A DNA stretch of 64,000 nt from Mercurialis annua (lineage: Eukaryota > Streptophyta > Magnoliopsida > Malpighiales > Euphorbiaceae). Both the position numbers and the translations under genes were made by a program. Below are positions 14,201-25,060 of the stretch, piece after piece. The notes under the pieces were generated by a model. That model ran no database searches and was not told where the DNA came from. It saw only the letters and a list, made by a program, of their open reading frames with translations. Each line of letters starts with the position of its first letter. Position 1 is the stretch's first letter. The DNA lies in assembly GCF_937616625.2 (NCBI RefSeq), contig NC_065571.1, positions 19,901,701 to 19,965,700 on the forward strand, given 5' to 3'.

Positions 14201-16371
14201 TATAAAACGTTACGAAAAAATCCTAAATATTCCTTTTTTTAGCGATTAAAGCCAAATGTTTAAAACGTTTCGAAACAAATCCAAACGTGTCCCCTTTTTA
14301 GTGAATTAAGCAAACGTTTAAGACGCTACGAAACCAATCCAAATATTTAAAACATTACAAAACAAATCCTAACTTTTCACCTTTTTAGCTATTTAAGCCA
14401 AACGTTTACAAACGTTGCGAAACAAATCCAAATGTTTCACCTTATTACTTATTTAAGCCAAACGTTTAAAACATAACAAAACAAATCCTAACATTTCGCC
14501 TTTTTAACGATTTAAGCCAAACATTTTAAACGTTACGAAACAAATCTTAACGTTTTCCCTTTTTTAGCGATTAAATCCAAACGTTTAAAACGTTATGAAA
14601 CAAATTCAAACATTTCACTTTTTAGCGATTTAAGCCAAACGGTTACAAACGTTTCAACTTTTTAGCGATTTAAGCCAAACGAATACAAACGTTATGAAAC
14701 AAATCCAAACGTTTCAACTTTTTTGCGTTTTAAGCCAGACATTTAAAACATTACTTAACCAATCCAAACGTTTAAAACGTTATGTAACTAATCGAAACGT
14801 TTCTCCTTTTAGCGATTTAAGCGAAACGTTTAAAACGTTACGAAACAAATCCAAACGTTTCACCTTTTTAGCGATTTAAGCGAAACGTCTACAAACGTTA
14901 CGAAACAAATCCAAACGTTTCACCTTTTTAGCCATTTTAGCTAAACGTTTAAAACTTTACGATGCCGATCCAAACATTTAAAACATTACGAAACCAATCC
15001 AAATGTTTAAAACGTTACGAAACAAATCCGAACGTTTCACCTTTTTAGTGATTTAAGCCAAACATTTAAAACGTAACGAACCAAATCCTAACGTTTTGCC
15101 TTTTTAACTATTTATGCAAAACATTTAAAACGTTACGAAATAATTCCTATTGTTTCACCACTTTAGCGATTGAAGACAAACGTTTCAACTTTTTAGCGAT
15201 TAAAGCCAAACATTTACAAACGTTACGAAACAAATCCAAACATTTCTCCTTTTTAGCGATTTAAGCCAAACGATTACAAATGTTACGGAACAAATCCAAA
15301 CGTTTCACCTTTTTGGCGATTTAAGCCAATCATTTTAAAGGTTATTTAACCAATGCAAACGTTTAAAACGTTATGTAACTAATCGAAACGTTTCACCTCC
15401 TTAGCGATTTAACCGAAACGTTTAAAACGTTACGAAACAAATCCAAATGTTTCACCTTTTTAGCAATTTAAGCCAAACGTTTACAAATATTACAAAACAA
15501 ATTCAAACGTTTCACCTTTTTAGCGATTTAAGCTAAACGTTTAAAACGTTACCAACTAAAACTTTACGAAAAAATCCTAACATTTCACCTTTTTAGCGAT
15601 TTATGCCAAACTTTTAAAACGTTACGAAACAAATCCTAACGCTTCACCTTTTTAGTGATTTAAACAAACATTTAAAACATTACGAAACCAATCCAAATGT
15701 TAAAAACGTTAGGAAACAAATCTGAACGTTTCACCTTTTTAGTAATTTAAGCCTAACATTTAAAACGTAACGAAACAGATCCTAACGTTTCCTCTTTTTA
15801 GCGATTTAAGCCAAACGTTTAAAGCGTTACGAAACAAATCCAAACGTTTCAACTAATTAGTAATTTAAGCCAAACGATTACAAACGTTATAAAACAAATC
15901 CAAACTTAACGTTTTTAGCGATTTAAGCCAAACATTTAAAACGATACTTAACCAATCCAAACGTTCAAAACGTTACGTAATTAATAGAAACATTTCACCT
16001 TTTTAGCGATTTAAGCAAAACTTTAAAACGTGATGAAACCAATCCAAACGCTTCACCTTTTTAGTGATTTAAGCCAAAGGTTTACAAACGTTACAAAATA
16101 AATTCAAACTTTTCACCTTTTTAGTGATATAAGCCAAACATTTAAAATTTTACGAAACCAATCCAAACGTTTAAAATGTTACGAAAAAAATTATAACGTT
16201 TCACCTTTTTATCGATTTAAGCCAAACGTTGAAAAGGTAACGAAACAAATCCAAACGTTTCACTTTTTAGCGATTTAACCCAAACGTTTAAAATGTTTTG
16301 AAACAAATCCTAACCTTTCACCTTTTTAGCAATTTAAGCCAAACTTTTAAAACGTTTCAGAACAAATCCAA
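8232..16371 (+). repeat. satellite array, second part
   Basis: Same AB/AAB satellite in the same orientation, continuing from the duplicated GTTAC after the solo LTR. Block-level similarity to the left part is visible: the variant with CAATCGTTTAAATCGTTAC recurs near 2510, 3710, 5615 and 10402. It ends at 16371, where a full-length Tekay element is inserted after TCCAA. No gene is seen in it. Confidence 0.95.
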
Positions 16372-19052
16372 TGAAATACCCCGTGAAAAAATTTAATATT
16401 TTGTGATGAGTTTCCTGTAGTTTTCGGGTAGTGTTCAGTATCGTAGTTCGATTTGTGGTTGGGGATATATTTGGGTATGGTTTAAACCTTGGATAAGTTT
16501 GGGTTTCCCATGGGGGTTTGGTCCATGGGCCAAAATTTAAAACATTTGGCCGTTCAGCACAGGTCTCCAACGAGACCTTTGCTAATCAAACACGGTCTCA
16601 TTCGAGACCATGTAGGGTCTCGAACAAGACCCCAGCCTTTGTGCTGGTCTCGTTCGAGACCAGCAAGTTCTTGAACGAGACCTCAGCTAAATTGCTGGTC
16701 TCCTTCGAGACCAGTAGCTGAACCTGAGACCGTTTTGTTTGGTTGCTGAAAATTGTTTCTTTTCAGCCTTATAATTACGTGGTACTTCACGTTTCCTTTC
16801 ATTGTTTATTTTCTCAAACCCTAGCCGTAAATTGTACTCTCAAAAGTCTCTGAATTTCATCATCTCTTCCTCCTCCCTTCGCAGCAAACTATGTAAGTTT
16901 CTCTTTTTCATATTGTTTCAGCATTAGTTAATAAACGACATTCCTTAATTTGGATCGTTCCTGTTTTTTTTTAGATCAAAATCAATTATGTTTCTTCCCA
17001 GAGATTCTAGACTCGCGCCTCTACATTTCCCAATCTTATTTTCGCAAAACGGTACGCAATCAATCTCGTTTCAATTGCCGTTGTTTCATTGTATTTGTGT
17101 GCTATTTTGATTCTATTTCTTAATGATGTTTCTGCCGTTATTATTGAGACATGATGTTGGTTACTTTTATGATAATTAGCATCCTTGATTATTGGGTTAG
17201 CTGAATTGTTTGAGTTGTATTGTTCCGTGATGTTAAATCGCCGTACGGTTCATCGTCGCTTTGAATTTGCTCACTGCCGTTACCTTGTTCTTGTTGCTAC
17301 TGTTTTCTGAGTTTTACTAGGTGATTAGGGTTGTTGTTTATTCATGAATTATGTTACCAAGTTAGTATAAGATCTTGTATGGCCTAGGGTTTAAGCTTGA
17401 TGATTACAGTAACTTTATGTTAATGGAGGGAAAGGTTTTGTTTGAAACGTAGGGGATGGCTTAATGGCCAATATGATCACCCAATTGTTTTGTTTAATCA
17501 ATTAAATCCTTCAAGTTAGTTTATAAATACGTGAATTATGAACGATAAGTATTTCACAACTTAAGCTATAATTACTCGAGTAATTATATTTAATTTCGAA
17601 TATCAATTTGGCATGAAAATTGGCTAAATTACAATTTAGCCTCTGAACGTTTTTTTTAAACTTATTTGATTAAGTGGTTGCTTAGTAACTCGGGTTACTT
17701 GAAATCAAAGTTATTAAGTTTTGTTTTGATGGTTTAGTATTTTATCAAATTATTTTTATAAATATAAACTCGGGTTTATGTTTGATAAATGTTTTGAATT
17801 GGGTTAGACTTGGGTCACCAAACAAGTGAGGTTAGCTTGGTAGTTATCGGTAACTCGGCTAACCTACTATTTGGAAATTAATTATTATTTAAAGATAATT
17901 AAATAATATTTATGAAATGAATTTTAAAGTAAGAACTCAATGGACTTGTATTAATTGTGCGTTATTACCTATTGGGTATTTTGTGTTGCTCTGGATTGTT
18001 TTATTCCGACGTGTTATATGTGTTAGTCCTATGTGGTGTCTAGTACTCTCTAGAGTTAGGATCCGTTTTTAATAATTATTTTATTTGTCTAGACTCGACT
18101 ACTGTTCGTGCTTCAGAGGCGAACCAGGATTAGTTGCTTGCCAGTTATCACGTGGATTAGCAAGCAATGAGTTTGTACTTACTATTTACCACTTTGCTAA
18201 GTAAATTGTTATTTTCATATATATATGATGAATACGATATTGCGAACTGTTTTTATCATTATGGCTTCTAGTTGAAACATGCTATATATTAGGCATCATT
18301 AGGACTGCGTACGCACCGGTAATGATCTGGTAAGTTTTATTGTGAAATGTGGTAACTCGGTGTGAGCATAGCTCTCCGGACCAGGTAGAGTAACTAGTTG
18401 TAGCTCATCTCTCGGGACTCTGGATATGGTATATGTGTGGTCGGTTGTAACTCAGTGTAGTTTAGCTCTCGGGACCAGGCCTGTTGGATTATGGAAATAT
18501 TTAGTATTGTGGATTAGGGTTCCAACTATTAAATATAATGTTGTTATAAATTTTTTTAAATGATTTTAAGGTTTTCCACTTAATTAATGTAAATAGTGGT
18601 ATAAGCTCATCTCAGTATATCTGACCCCGTTGTTTTCACAATTTTTACAGGCTTATGATTTGAGCAAGTTAGCTGATCTTTCGGAGGTTCCATTTATTTT
18701 AGTAAAACTATCAAACTGTTTTATTCTTAGACCGCAGTAGTAGACTTGACGTCTTTATTATTATTACAGTTGTTTGTCGGATTGGTCTGACTAGTTATAT
18801 TGCTTTGGCATCTTACATTATTTACATTTGTTTATGTTATGCCTATTTTAGACTCAGTGTTGGAAAAGCATGTTATATAAATGTTGGATATTATAGACTG
18901 CTAGAACTAGGCTGAAGTCTCAGTTGCCCCTGAGCATTGGCTTTCTGCAGGTTTATGTGTTTGTATGTTAACCGAAAGGCTTGTTGCGGGTTATGGTACT
19001 ATATTACCCATACCCTAGCGCCGGTCACGATTCATGAAAATGGGTCATGACA
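16372..19052 (+). repeat. 5' LTR of element 1
   Basis: Starts TGAAATACCCCGTG and ends GGGTCATGACA, directly before the primer site. It matches the 3' LTR at 27149-29785 along its length. Relative to that copy it lacks a block of about 47 bp near 17521, and it keeps about 85 bp near its 3' end (after 18900) that the 3' copy has lost. A repeated block of the type GTAACTCGGTGTAGCTCAGCT followed by CGGGACC occurs three times around 18350-18480. A palindromic cassette and the TATA-like CTTATAATTA (16768-16777) lie in the first 410 bp. Confidence 0.93.
16570..16732 (+). promoter_or_regulatory. palindromic GGTCTCGTTCGAGACC cassette in the element 1 LTR
   Basis: Several copies of GGTCTCNTTCGAGACC or its decayed forms lie head to tail. 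The best is a 10-bp inverted repeat with a TT centre at 16643-16664 (GCTGGTCTCG and CGAGACCAGC). The cluster sits about 200-360 bp into the LTR, ahead of a TATA-like box. The 3' LTR carries the same cluster at 27345-27487. A role as a transcription-factor binding array is inferred from position. Confidence 0.6.
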
Positions 19053-19056
19053 AACT

Positions 19057-19085
19057 TGGTATCAGAGCTTTGGTTTCAAACCAAG
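19057..19085 (+). promoter_or_regulatory. primer-binding site (tRNA-iMet) and adjacent hairpin
   Basis: TGGTATCAGAGC at 19057-19068 is the standard plant initiator-tRNA-Met primer site, four bases after the 5' LTR. It is followed at once by an inverted repeat, TTGGTTT-C-AAACCAA, also found after the primer sites of the other two elements with internal regions. Confidence 0.92.
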
Positions 19086-19389
19086 GCCATTTGCATGCTA
19101 TGTGTTTACTCTGTTAAGTATTGTTGCGTCATAGGTACTACTGTGGAGATAGGTTTCTTGTCATGTCTTTAAAACGTCATCTTTTGATTTTAAAACATTC
19201 TGCCTACACCAATAGGATTGCGTCGAGTCAGTCATATTATATGATTTGATGTTTATATGTTTTTAATGTTATTTCACTTGGGTTAATATTTTATTGCTGT
19301 TTATTTCTCGGGAAATCCTACTTGTTTTGTTTCATGCTTGGGTATGAAGTTGTTGTGTATTTAAATTGTTTTTGTTCAATCCTTAGGAT
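19086..19389 (+). other. untranslated leader of element 1
   Basis: Non-coding leader between the primer site and the gag start. It is similar to the leader of element 2 (55405-55709) and, in its first ~150 bp, to that of the minus-strand element (51540-51692). No other feature is seen. Confidence 0.7.
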
Positions 19390-20372
19390 ATGAACAACGT
19401 TGTTAGTACTCGTGCTCGTGTTGCGGCAGAGCAAGGGGCTGAGGCTGATGATGCGATTTCTATGGAATTTGATCAGAATGAACCACAGGTTCAGGCAAAT
19501 GCTGGATGTGGTCGAGGTAGAGGTGCTTGTAGAGGTAGAGGAGCTGGTGCTGGTAGAGATAGAGGTAGAGGACGTGGTGCAGCAGGCGTTCAGGCACCAA
19601 GAGTGCAGCAGGCATCGGATGTGCAGCAGGCACCGAATGTGCAGCAGGCACCGAATGTGCAGCAGTCACCGAATGTGCAGCAGGCACCGAATGTGCAACA
19701 GGCACCGATATGCAGGCGTTCGACTTCACTACTTTCTTGGCTAGGATTGTCAAGATGCAAAACAATCAGGCTCTTTTGCAGAATCAGTGTACGGTACTGT
19801 GTCAGTTAGCGCAGCAACAACAGCCTTAGGCTGGTGCTGTAGCTGGTGTTGGTGGACTTAATGGTGTCGACCATATTCCGACAGACAGAGAGGTGGTGAT
19901 GAGCTACATGAAGTTAACTCTGACTTCATTTGATGGCAGTGGAGATGCTCTTGAATTTTTGGAGGAGTTTGAGTACAACAGTCAGAGGATTCAGGCTACG
20001 GATCGTCAATCAGTGATGCTTGTTGAGATGTCGCTGAAGGGTCTAGCTAAGGACTGGTTTTGCGATGCTACTAGACCAGAGATGGCTACGGTAACTTGGG
20101 CTGAGTTTGTAGTCAGGTTTAGAGACTTCTATCTACCCTTCTCTGTTACTGAGAGTAATAGAGAGAAGCTGTTACATTTGACTAAGGGGGATACATCAGT
20201 GACAGACTATACTACGGAGTCTGTTCGCTTGGGTCGATTCACTTCAGATCTACATGGTGATCGAGTGCGGGTGAATGACCGCTATGTTATGGGCTTAGGC
20301 TCGGACATTGTTTCTATGCTGATAGGGACAAACAGGGAGTTCTCTCGAGTTTTGGACAGTGCTCGGACTTTG
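19390..20372 (+). pseudogene. gag: gag (N-terminal and core part), element 1, broken
   Basis: Gag would form the retrotransposon particle. The ATG at 19390 aligns with the start of the intact gag of element 2. The N-terminus has a Gly/Arg-rich stretch and a tandem QQAPNV-type repeat (about 19610-19710) longer than in element 2. A one-base deletion near 19707 shifts the frame, and TAG at 19827 replaces a CAG codon. The core continues in another frame from 19893, with the run from SYMKL through KDWF to VVRF typical of retrotransposon Gag. Homology stops near 20367 at LDSAR; about 125 bp of gag are missing before it resumes at 22716. Confidence 0.88.
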
Positions 20373-20396
20373 TTTCTTTCTTGATAGGACAGACAG

Positions 20397-22715
20397 ATAT
20401 ACTGACATAAGTCCATAATGCTATTTACATTTATTAAGTTTAATACCCTCAAAACAAATCCTTTTATACTATTATACTTAAGATTACAGAAATAACAATA
20501 TTGAAATGATCCCAGCGTAAGTATGGCATATCATACCGAACCTAGAGTAGACGGGAACAAATCCTCGTCTTATACCAGCGTAAGCAAGACATTGGTCTGC
20601 CAATCCCATAGTACATACCAGTGCACATAGTCTCGATACAAGCCTATCGGAGTAGCTCGTTCCAATCTAGATCCATAATCGCTTAAAATAGTTTGAAAAC
20701 AGTTTATATACTAAAATAATTGCGGTACTTAATAAAGCGGTAAATAACACTACAAACTCACTGCTTGCTTATCCACGTGAATCTTGGTAAAAAGCTAACC
20801 CTGCGTAGACTCCGAAACACGAGCAGTCGACGGGTCTAAGACAAGGTATAAGTTAAAATTAATTCAACCCCTAACTCTACGTATACTAGACACTGCATAG
20901 GACTAGCATCTCAAACACAACCAAAGAACAACATTTGAAACACAAGTAATCCCAAAGCCAAGGTACATACATATCCAACCAATAAAATAATTCGTTAAGT
21001 TTAGATGAGCTCTCGTTTAAAACAATCCAGAGTAATATTTAATTTAGATAAACCTTTTGTAACTCCAAAGAAATCCCAGAGTAGTGTGTTAGCCATATAT
21101 CCACTATATGCTCAACACAACATGTCGGGTGACCCATGTCTAACCCGACCCGACCAGAGTAAAATCCAAAGTTAAATCGTTTAAACAAAACCAACGTTTT
21201 GAAAATAAAGAACTCACTATAAGTTTAAAACAACCAAGCCAATAACAGAAATACCAATAACAAGCCAATAAATTGTCAACGTTTGACAATTCCACCCGGA
21301 GTTTACTTCTCAAACAAAACACCTTAAGTGTAAATAACTTGATATCAAACACTTTGAAATACTTAAACTCAAATCTGAAATATCAACTTAAATAGCCATA
21401 AAATCCTTGTAAAATCCGCCACATTTATATACCATAACAACCATTGATATTCAAAACAACCCAAGGTAAACTAACATTTTAAAATAGGTTATAAAACGTA
21501 TTTCCAGCCATTAACAATTTGATTAAAACCAAAATTAAGTCAAAGCACTCAAATAATCAAATTTGGCAATTTTACAGAAAATTGCCAAAACTAGTCAAAC
21601 GATTCAAAACCAACAATCGATGCACCAAAGAATGTTACTAATGATTTAATAACATCAAAACATCATATAGAAAATATTAGATCAGTAGGTATAGTATTTG
21701 AAAACCATTTTGCAATCGATGCGTTCAATTTCCTTAAATTTTTCAATTTCGCAAATCGTAGAGATTTCAAAAGCCAATTCAATTTAAATAATCACTTAAG
21801 AGAAAAAGCTCTTTAAATCAGTAGATATAGATGTATAAACTCATAACAACTTAAATGATTCAGATTCAATCATTCGAATCAATCGCTAAAAGAATCAACT
21901 CACAAACAACCTATAACTTGCCAATTTGTTGTTTAAATTATACAAATTCAGTTCCAATCATTATACATCATATTATAATCATATTAAACTCCATTTAAAA
22001 CATATTATTCAGATCATAAATCTCAAACCATCAATCATTAAGTTTCAATCTCCAAAACACCGTAAAACATGCAAATCTACAAAATAGACATGAACAACAA
22101 TTCACCAATACATAAGAGATGGAAATAATTACCTTTGAATAAAGAATAACAAGATTATATAAGTATTAAACCCTAGGGAAGGGTCTAGATCAAAACCAAC
22201 AAGAGCTACAATCACACTAACGAAGAACACCACAATCAAATTGCGTAGGAACCGCAAAACGGATATGTAATCACCAAATCAATTGTTAAAAAACCATAAA
22301 GGATCATAATGGAATGATAGAAATAGGGTTTATCTGAGTGTACGGTCGCATAAGGTCTGCTAGGGTGAAAAAGGGCTAAAAGAATCGAGTTAAGGAGCTA
22401 TTTATAGCAAAACAACAAACCCTACAGTGTCACGTCTCGCCCGAGGTGACTGAATCGCGCCCGTGATTGTGCATCACGATCGTGATGCTCCTGTCACGCC
22501 CGTGATACACCCCCTGCTTTCAAAAATATTGATTTTCTTGGCCTTAAGCCCAAGGTCAATCCACACGGCCCAAACCGTACTCAAAACAAGCTCAAACATC
22601 GAAATAACTATTGTGCAACCCAAACCAAAGTTCCAAGGAACTAAAACACCAAACATCAACCCAAAACACATTGAAAAACTCATCGTAACAAACAAGAAAA
22701 ATACGGGGTGTGACA
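20397..22715 (-). mobile_element. truncated antisense LTR nested in gag
   Basis: Read on the minus strand, this LTR starts TGTCACACCCCGTATTTT at 22715 and runs left to 20397, where it is cut. It aligns with 45022-47386, the complete LTR of the minus-strand element, and lacks about 466 bp of the LTR 3' end. It has a TATAAATAG box (minus strand, near 22400) and an 18-bp perfect palindrome at 22471-22488. A central stretch (about 21905-22420) is unlike the same place in the 44556-47386 LTR, though both ends match. No coding region is convincing; the frame beginning at 22463 on the plus strand is real only from 22716 on. Confidence 0.85.
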
Positions 22716-23902
22716 ACAGCGCTTCTTCTCAAGCTAGTAGGGGGAGTCGGCATACGCATAGCAAGGGGAGGCATAGTGCTAGGAGTAGTCCTTACAGTTC
22801 TAGCAGCAGTGGGAGTAACCGTTGTTCAGGACGCGGGTACAGTGGTGGATCTAACATTCCATTTTGCCATAATTGCAGACGTAGACATTTTGGTCAGTGC
22901 CATTTAGCTCAAGGAGGTTGTTTTACTTGTGGCCAGCAGGGTCATTTCTGCAGAGAGTGTCCGACATCTGGGCAGCAGATGTCTAACGCCAGTGTAGCGC
23001 AGCCGTCTTACCAGCAGCAGAGACCTGCGTTTACTCCGTCGGTGGGGTATTCTAAACCTGCCGCGTCTTTTGGTGGCCAGCGGGACCGTGGTTCTGGTGG
23101 CAGAGGTTTTGGTGGCCGTGGTAATGGTGGCAGAGGTTCCAACAGTTATGGTACTGGGCAGAGTTCACAGCAGCAGCCGCAGGGTCAGGCCAGAGTGTTC
23201 GCACTTACTCCTCAGGATGCGCCTGCATCAAATTCCGTGGTGCAAGGTACCATTCCGATTTATTTTATAGATGCTTTGGTATTATTTGATGCGGGTGCAA
23301 CCCATTCGTTTGTGTCTACTTGCTTTCCTGATAAGTTGGGTATTGCACTGTCTTCTTTGAGTGAACCTCTAGCTGTGTCTACACCTATGTCTGAAGGTGT
23401 AGTTGTGGATGTCGTATATCCTTCTTGTCCAGTTGTTATGCATGGTAGAGAGTTAGGTGCTGATTTGATTTTGCTTGACGTGCTTTCTTTCGACGTGATT
23501 TTGGGGATGGATTGGCTGTCGCACCATTATGCTTCTATTGACTGTCGAGGGAAGTCAGTTGAGTTTCGGATTCCAGGTGATCTACCTTTATCCTTTCAAG
23601 GAGAAAAGGCGGAGACACCTAAGAATCTGATTTCCGCAATCAAAGCGAAGCGGATGTTAGACAAGGGTTGCCAGGGTTTTCTTGCTGTGGTTCGAGATGT
23701 GGAAGCGGAAGTTAGTGATATGCATAGTGTACCGATTGTGAGTGAGTTCAAAGATGTGTTTCCAAAGGAATTGCCTGGATTACCACCTGATCATTATATT
23801 GAGTTTTGCATTGACATGGTTTATGGAACAGCTCCGATTTCGATACCGCCGTATCGGATTGCTCCTGCAGAGCAGAAGGAGTTGAAGGACCAGTTACAAT
23901 AG
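22716..23902 (+). pseudogene. gag C-terminus, zinc fingers and protease, element 1
   Basis: Open frame ending at TAG 23900-23902. It encodes the Ser/Gly/Arg-rich Gag tail, then two zinc-binding motifs: CHNCRRRHFGQC (C-X2-C-X3-H-X3-C) and CFTCGQQGHFCREC (C-X2-C-X4-H-X4-C, the nucleocapsid CCHC knuckle that binds RNA). The aspartic protease follows, with active-site DAGATHS and the ILGMDWL motif. The frame is continuous with RT apart from the TAG, which element 2 has at the same place. The frame looks open further upstream only because the antisense LTR happens to read through; the gag part starts after TGACA at 22715. Confidence 0.9.
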
Positions 23903-25060
23903 TTATTGTATAGTGGGTTCATCAGACCTAGTACTTCTCCATGGGGTGCTCTTGTTCTGTTTGTGAAGAAGAAAAACGGTTCCTTTCGACTGTGTATTGA
24001 CTACAGACAGTTGAACAAGGTTACTGTCAAGAACAGATATCCTCTCCCTCGCATCAATGATTTGTTTGACCAGTTGCAAGGTGCAAAGTGTTTTTCCAAG
24101 ATTGATTTGAGATCCGGGTATCATCAACTTCGGATCCGTGATGTAGATGTGCCTAAAACTTCTTTTCGGACGCGTTATGGACATTTTGAGTTTATGGTTA
24201 TGTCCTTTAGTCTGACTAACGCACCAGCAGTGTTCATGGATATGATGAATAGGGTGTTCAAGCCATTTTTAGATCAATTCGTTATTGTTTTCATCTATGA
24301 CATTTTGATCTATTCTCGGAGTGAGGAGGAGCATGCTTACCATTTGAGGACTATACTACAGACGTTGCGTGAGCATCAGTTGTATGCTAAGTTCTCAAAA
24401 TGTGAATTCTTACCTTTCTAGGACACGTGGTGTCGAAAGATGGAATCAAGGTTGATCCGAAGAAGATTTAGGCGGTTATGGATTGGTAGAGGCCGAGGTC
24501 AGTTACGAGATCAGGAGTTTTCTTGGTTTAGCTGGCTATTATCGTTGATTCGTGCAGGATTTCTCTCGAATATCTACACCGTTGACTAAACTGAAACAGA
24601 AGGGTGTTAAGTTTGAGTGGACTGACAAGTGCGAGGCGAGCTTTGAGAAGCTCAAGTAGATTATGACTGCAACTCTTGTTTTGGCGTTGCCTTCTAGCAT
24701 CGATGGTTTCACGGTATATTGTGATGCGTCTCGTATCGGTTTGGGTTGTGTACTGATGCAACATGGATAGGTGATTGCCTATGCTTCCAGAAAGTTGAAG
24801 AAGCATGAGGTAAATTACCCTACTCATGATTTAGAGTTGGCAGCTGTGGGTTTTACGCAGAAAATTTGGAGGCATTATTTGTATGGTGCTACTTGTGAGA
24901 TCTTCACTGATCATAAGAGTCTGAAGTACATCTTTGATCAGAGAGAGTTGAACTTGAGACAGAGGAGGTGGTTAGAGTTTTTGAAGGACTATGGTTGTAC
25001 TATTCAGTACCATCCGGGTAAGGCTAATGTGGTAGCCGATGCGTTGAGTTCCAAGTCCTC
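23903..25060 (+). pseudogene. pol: reverse transcriptase and RNase H, element 1, broken
   Basis: RT would copy element RNA into DNA and RNase H would remove the RNA strand. The RT fingers and palm are readable ([33 protein letters not shown]), but the catalytic FIDD is FIYD (24290-24301, GAT to TAT), so the enzyme is dead. A deletion of about 13 bp near 24410 leads to TAG at 24419. In-frame stops follow at 24469, 24487, 24546, 24657 and 24768, with a one-base deletion near 24505. RNase H keeps the catalytic motifs CDAS, LEL, TDH and VADAL. Element 2 served as the comparison. Confidence 0.9.

Noticed and set aside
19460..19765. Minus-strand frames opposite gag (also 55632-56147, 56523-56822, 57942-58391)
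   Set aside because: Shadows of the Gly/Arg/Gln-rich or conserved gag-pol frame on the other strand; no domain in their own reading.
22463..22715. N-terminal 84 codons of the long frame ending at 23902
   Set aside because: They read through the end of the antisense LTR; gag homology starts only at 22716.
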